Assembly: GCF_017313105.1 (NCBI RefSeq)
Contig: NZ_JAFLND010000002.1
Location: 496,001-560,000, forward strand
Reading direction: 5' to 3'
Source: [Muricauda] lutisoli (nom. illeg.)
Lineage (GTDB): Bacteria > Bacteroidota > Bacteroidia > Flavobacteriales > Flavobacteriaceae
DNA length: 64,000 nt
The translations under genes and the position numbers were made by a program. A model generated the notes under the pieces. It made no database searches, had not been told where the DNA came from, and saw nothing but the letters and a program-made list of their open reading frames with translations. This document shows positions 61,650 through 64,000 of this stretch, one piece after another (position 1 is the stretch's first letter; the number at the start of each line of letters is the position of its first letter).

Positions 61650-64000
61650 TTATTCTGTACGTAAGCTTTTTGTCGGGTTTGTTGTAGCGGTTCTTATCGC
61701 TTGAAAGCTTATCGTTAATAGTGCAATAAGTAAAGTTCCTGTGCCGGCCAAGGCGAACATCCACCAACTTATGGATATCCTATAGGCAAAATTCTGTAGC
61801 CATTGGCCCATGAGCCAATATGCCACTGGTGATGCAATGAGAATGGCAAAGACGACCAAGTTTAAAAAGTCTATCGATAATAGAGCTGTGACATCTTTAA
61901 TGGAGGCCCCCAAAACCTTTCGGATGCCGATTTCTTTTCTTCGCTGCACGGCAATAAATGTTGCTAGACCGAACAAGCCCATCATGGCAATTAAAATGGC
62001 AAAACCGGTAAACGCACTGAAAATCTTGGCCAAACGATCCTCTGCTTTATACTGTGCATCAAACGCATCATTTAGAAAGTGATATTCAAAAGGGTTCTCT
62101 CTTTCATATTTTTCGTAGACTGTTTTTAATTGCTGTATGGTGGAGGGGATGTTCGATTTGGGGGCAATTTTGGCATAAATGACCCCGCCACGTTTTCCCC
62201 ATGGAGAAATTGCATCGTTGCTCTTTTTAATGAACAGACACAATGCTTCCACTTTATTATGTAAGGAGGAATAATTAAAATCTTTTAATACCCCGTCAAT
62301 CTCATATTGACCATTTATTTTTTGACCAATCGGATTTCCTTCAAGGTTCAGTTTTTCAATGGCCGTTTTATTGATTATTGCAGCTGTTTTTTGATCCTTG
62401 AAGAAAAGGGAATCTACAGGAGGTATTTCCCATTTCAGGCCCAACAACGAAATAAAATTTTCATCAACGGTCAATGTTGGCAAAAAGATCATCTCATCAC
62501 TATTGGTGCTTTTAACACTCATCATATTGAATCCCTTGTACAATGGAAGAATACCCATGCTGGATTGTACAACTTCAGGAATGGATTGTATTTCATCTTC
62601 AAAAGGGATGGCATGTTTGCCTGCATCAGATGAAAAAGGTAGCATTACAATGTTTTCTCTGTCCACACCGGTATCGGCATGTCTGAAAAAATACATTTGT
62701 CTATCTATTACAATTGCGCAAATAATGAGCACTACAGAAATACCAAATTGAAAAACGGTAAAAAACTTTCTCACACCTGCACCCCCATTTTGCTTGCTCA
62801 ATTTACCTTGCAAAACAACTATGGGCCTGTAAGCCGATAATAGAATTGCGGGATATATTGCTGCGAGCACTATGGTGATAATAAGCAATATTCCAAGAGA
62901 TAGGAGCATTTGTGGGGCATACAGAAATGAATTGTCCATTTGAATGTCCAATAGGCCGAAGAAAAAAGGCTGTAGAGATATACATAGAAAATACCCCACA
63001 ACAAAGGAAATGACCGTATACAGAGACGATTCCAAAAAGAACTGTATTGCAATGGCTTTTCTGCGGGCGCCCAAAACTTTTCTTACCCCAACTTCTTTGG
63101 ATCTGGTGGTGGAACGTGCCGTAGAGAGACTGGCGTAGTTTACCAGGGCAAGAAGTAAAATCAAGATAGCAACCAGAGGAAATATTTTTATATATCGGCT
63201 GTTGTCGAAGTTTTTCCCAAAATGTAGGCTGGTCAAAGGCTTTAAAAGATATCTTTTGTTTACATCGTTGCCCTTATCTTGTTGATCACCATTATTACTG
63301 AGTAAACTTGTTTCAACAAGTGTAGGGTCTGCAGAACTTTTCAGAGAGAAATAAGTGGTAAAATCGTCGTAATCATTAGTAATGGATTCATTGTATTCCT
63401 CCATAGATTCCATACTCGAAATGGACGCCACAAAATCAAAATCAACACTGGAGTTGGAAGGAGTGTTCTTCGATATACCTGTTACCGTAAACCGATATTT
63501 GTCGTTGTACAGAAAAACCTCTCCCACAGGGTCTTTGGATCCAAAATATTTTTCTGCTGCTCTTTGGGAAACAACTACGGAAAATGGATTATCTAGCACA
63601 TGATCCTTGTTGCCCTGAAGTAAGGTGAAAGAGAAAAAATCAAAAAAGTTGGGGTCGGCAAACGCGAATTTGTCCTCAGAAAATTTTAGTGAAGGAGCTG
63701 CGGCGTTTTTAATGGTTACGCTCTCAAAGCTTTCCTTATAACGAAGGCAATCTTCTATGGACGGAATGCTTTGCTTGCTTTCCGGTCCTTTGGAATAACC
63801 CATATACGGTATATAAATAGGGTCTTTGCCAAATGTTAATTCTGTTTCGGCCATGTAAATGTTGTCTGCATTTTCATGAAACTTGTCAAAACTATATTCA
63901 TGGCCTACATATAAAACTATCAGCATGCATGCAGCTAGCCCCAAGGAAAGGCCAACAATATTTATTGAAGAATAAACCTTGCTTCTTATCAAAGCTCTCC
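61650..64000 (-). CDS. MacB/FtsX-type ABC permease, third of three, cut by the window end
   Basis: At least 780 residues. The reading frame continues to the window edge (last codons read R-A-L-I-R-S-K-V), so the true start lies outside and the TTG at 63992 is not the start. SSINIVGLSLGLAACMLIVL is the first helix, YASLSTARSTTRSKEVGVRKVLGARRK the first FtsX core, FIAVQRRKEIGIRKVLGASIKD the second. It is the upstream-most permease visible; any regulator, adaptor or outer-membrane partner would lie beyond. Confidence 0.9.
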   Translation of the reverse strand, partial: RALIRSKVYSSINIVGLSLGLAACMLIVLYVGHEYSFDKFHENADNIYMAETELTFGKDPIYIPYMGYSKGPESKQSIPSIEDCLRYKESFESVTIKNAAAPSLKFSEDKFAFADPNFFDFFSFTLLQGNKDHVLDNPFSVVVSQRAAEKYFGSKDPVGEVFLYNDKYRFTVTGISKNTPSNSSVDFDFVASISSMESMEEYNESITNDYDDFTTYFSLKSSADPTLVETSLLSNNGDQQDKGNDVNKRYLLKPLTSLHFGKNFDNSRYIKIFPLVAILILLLALVNYASLSTARSTTRSKEVGVRKVLGARRKAIAIQFFLESSLYTVISFVVGYFLCISLQPFFFGLLDIQMDNSFLYAPQMLLSLGILLIITIVLAAIYPAILLSAYRPIVVLQGKLSKQNGGAGVRKFFTVFQFGISVVLIICAIVIDRQMYFFRHADTGVDRENIVMLPFSSDAGKHAIPFEDEIQSIPEVVQSSMGILPLYKGFNMMSVKSTNSDEMIFLPTLTVDENFISLLGLKWEIPPVDSLFFKDQKTAAIINKTAIEKLNLEGNPIGQKINGQYEIDGVLKDFNYSSLHNKVEALCLFIKKSNDAISPWGKRGGVIYAKIAPKSNIPSTIQQLKTVYEKYERENPFEYHFLNDAFDAQYKAEDRLAKIFSAFTGFAILIAMMGLFGLATFIAVQRRKEIGIRKVLGASIKDVTALLSIDFLNLVVFAILIASPVAYWLMGQWLQNFAYRISISWWMFALAGTGTLLIALLTISFQAIRTATTNPTKSLRTE

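Noticed and set aside
61810..62082. Plus-strand frames within the three permease genes
   Set aside because: Antisense frames created by the repeated FtsX core; not supported by spacing or start signals.

Overview
The window reads as ordinary chromosome of a marine-type Flavobacteriaceae (Bacteroidota); a Muricauda/Allomuricauda-like genus is a guess only. The phylum call rests on several promoters of the Bacteroidota form TTG-N19-TAnnTTTG with little Shine-Dalgarno signal, a GLPGLI-family protein, a viroplasmin-type RNase H, a cysteine-free ribosomal protein L32, a long amidophosphoribosyltransferase-like protein, large MacB/FtsX-type permeases, and an AddAB-like pair flanking kbl and ompA. 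No insertion sequence, prophage or CRISPR array was seen.

Layout. 1-5.1 kb: fatty-acid and purine genes (fabF end, acpP, purN, RNase H, PfkB kinase, PurF-like enzyme). 5.15-5.8 kb: a 661-base gap holding three tandem copies of what look like independently transcribed small RNAs, followed by superoxide dismutase. 6.5-15.1 kb: RecB/AddA-like helicase-nuclease, kbl, an OmpA protein with five calcium-binding repeats, and an AddB-like nuclease. 15.1-24.7 kb is a looser accessory stretch: SDR enzyme, small membrane protein, pseudouridine synthase without an ATG, MNT-HEPN protein, a frameshifted membrane protein, a GIY-YIG gene behind a structured element, tRNA-Ala, USP, GNAT, MATE, enoyl-CoA hydratase, a 30-residue membrane microprotein, a toxin-antitoxin pair under a 28-base palindrome, and an LpxH-like phosphatase. 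24.7-34.5 kb is housekeeping: MFS exporter, recJ, YhhN protein, OsmC, AhpD-like protein, rsmI, tdk, alr, mscL, asd.

34.5-45 kb is rich in exported proteins: GLPGLI protein, a tiny secreted protein, a subtilisin lipoprotein, two tandem paralogous lipoproteins, a 5'-truncated gene, prolyl oligopeptidase, an ABC ATPase overlapping a ribosome-rescue factor, and an M14 carboxypeptidase. 45-53.4 kb: TauE exporter, sodium symporter, ribE, pdxA, and the DUF177-rpmF-fabH-accB-accC run, which joins ribosome and fatty-acid supply. 53.4-64 kb: an FAD oxidoreductase, then on the minus strand three consecutive ~800-residue ABC permeases, a class C beta-lactamase-like serine hydrolase and an ABC ATPase, which look like one transport unit running off the window end.

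The best candidate for something undescribed is the small-RNA triplet at 5251-5733. Each copy has a Bacteroidota -7 box (two with a -33 box at the right spacing), a 40-base 5' domain that is almost invariant, and a terminator whose 13-bp stem has changed completely in sequence while keeping its geometry. Part of the 5' domain is antisense to a leader motif at the start codon of a secreted-protein gene at 35481 and of a related leader at 38448-38466.
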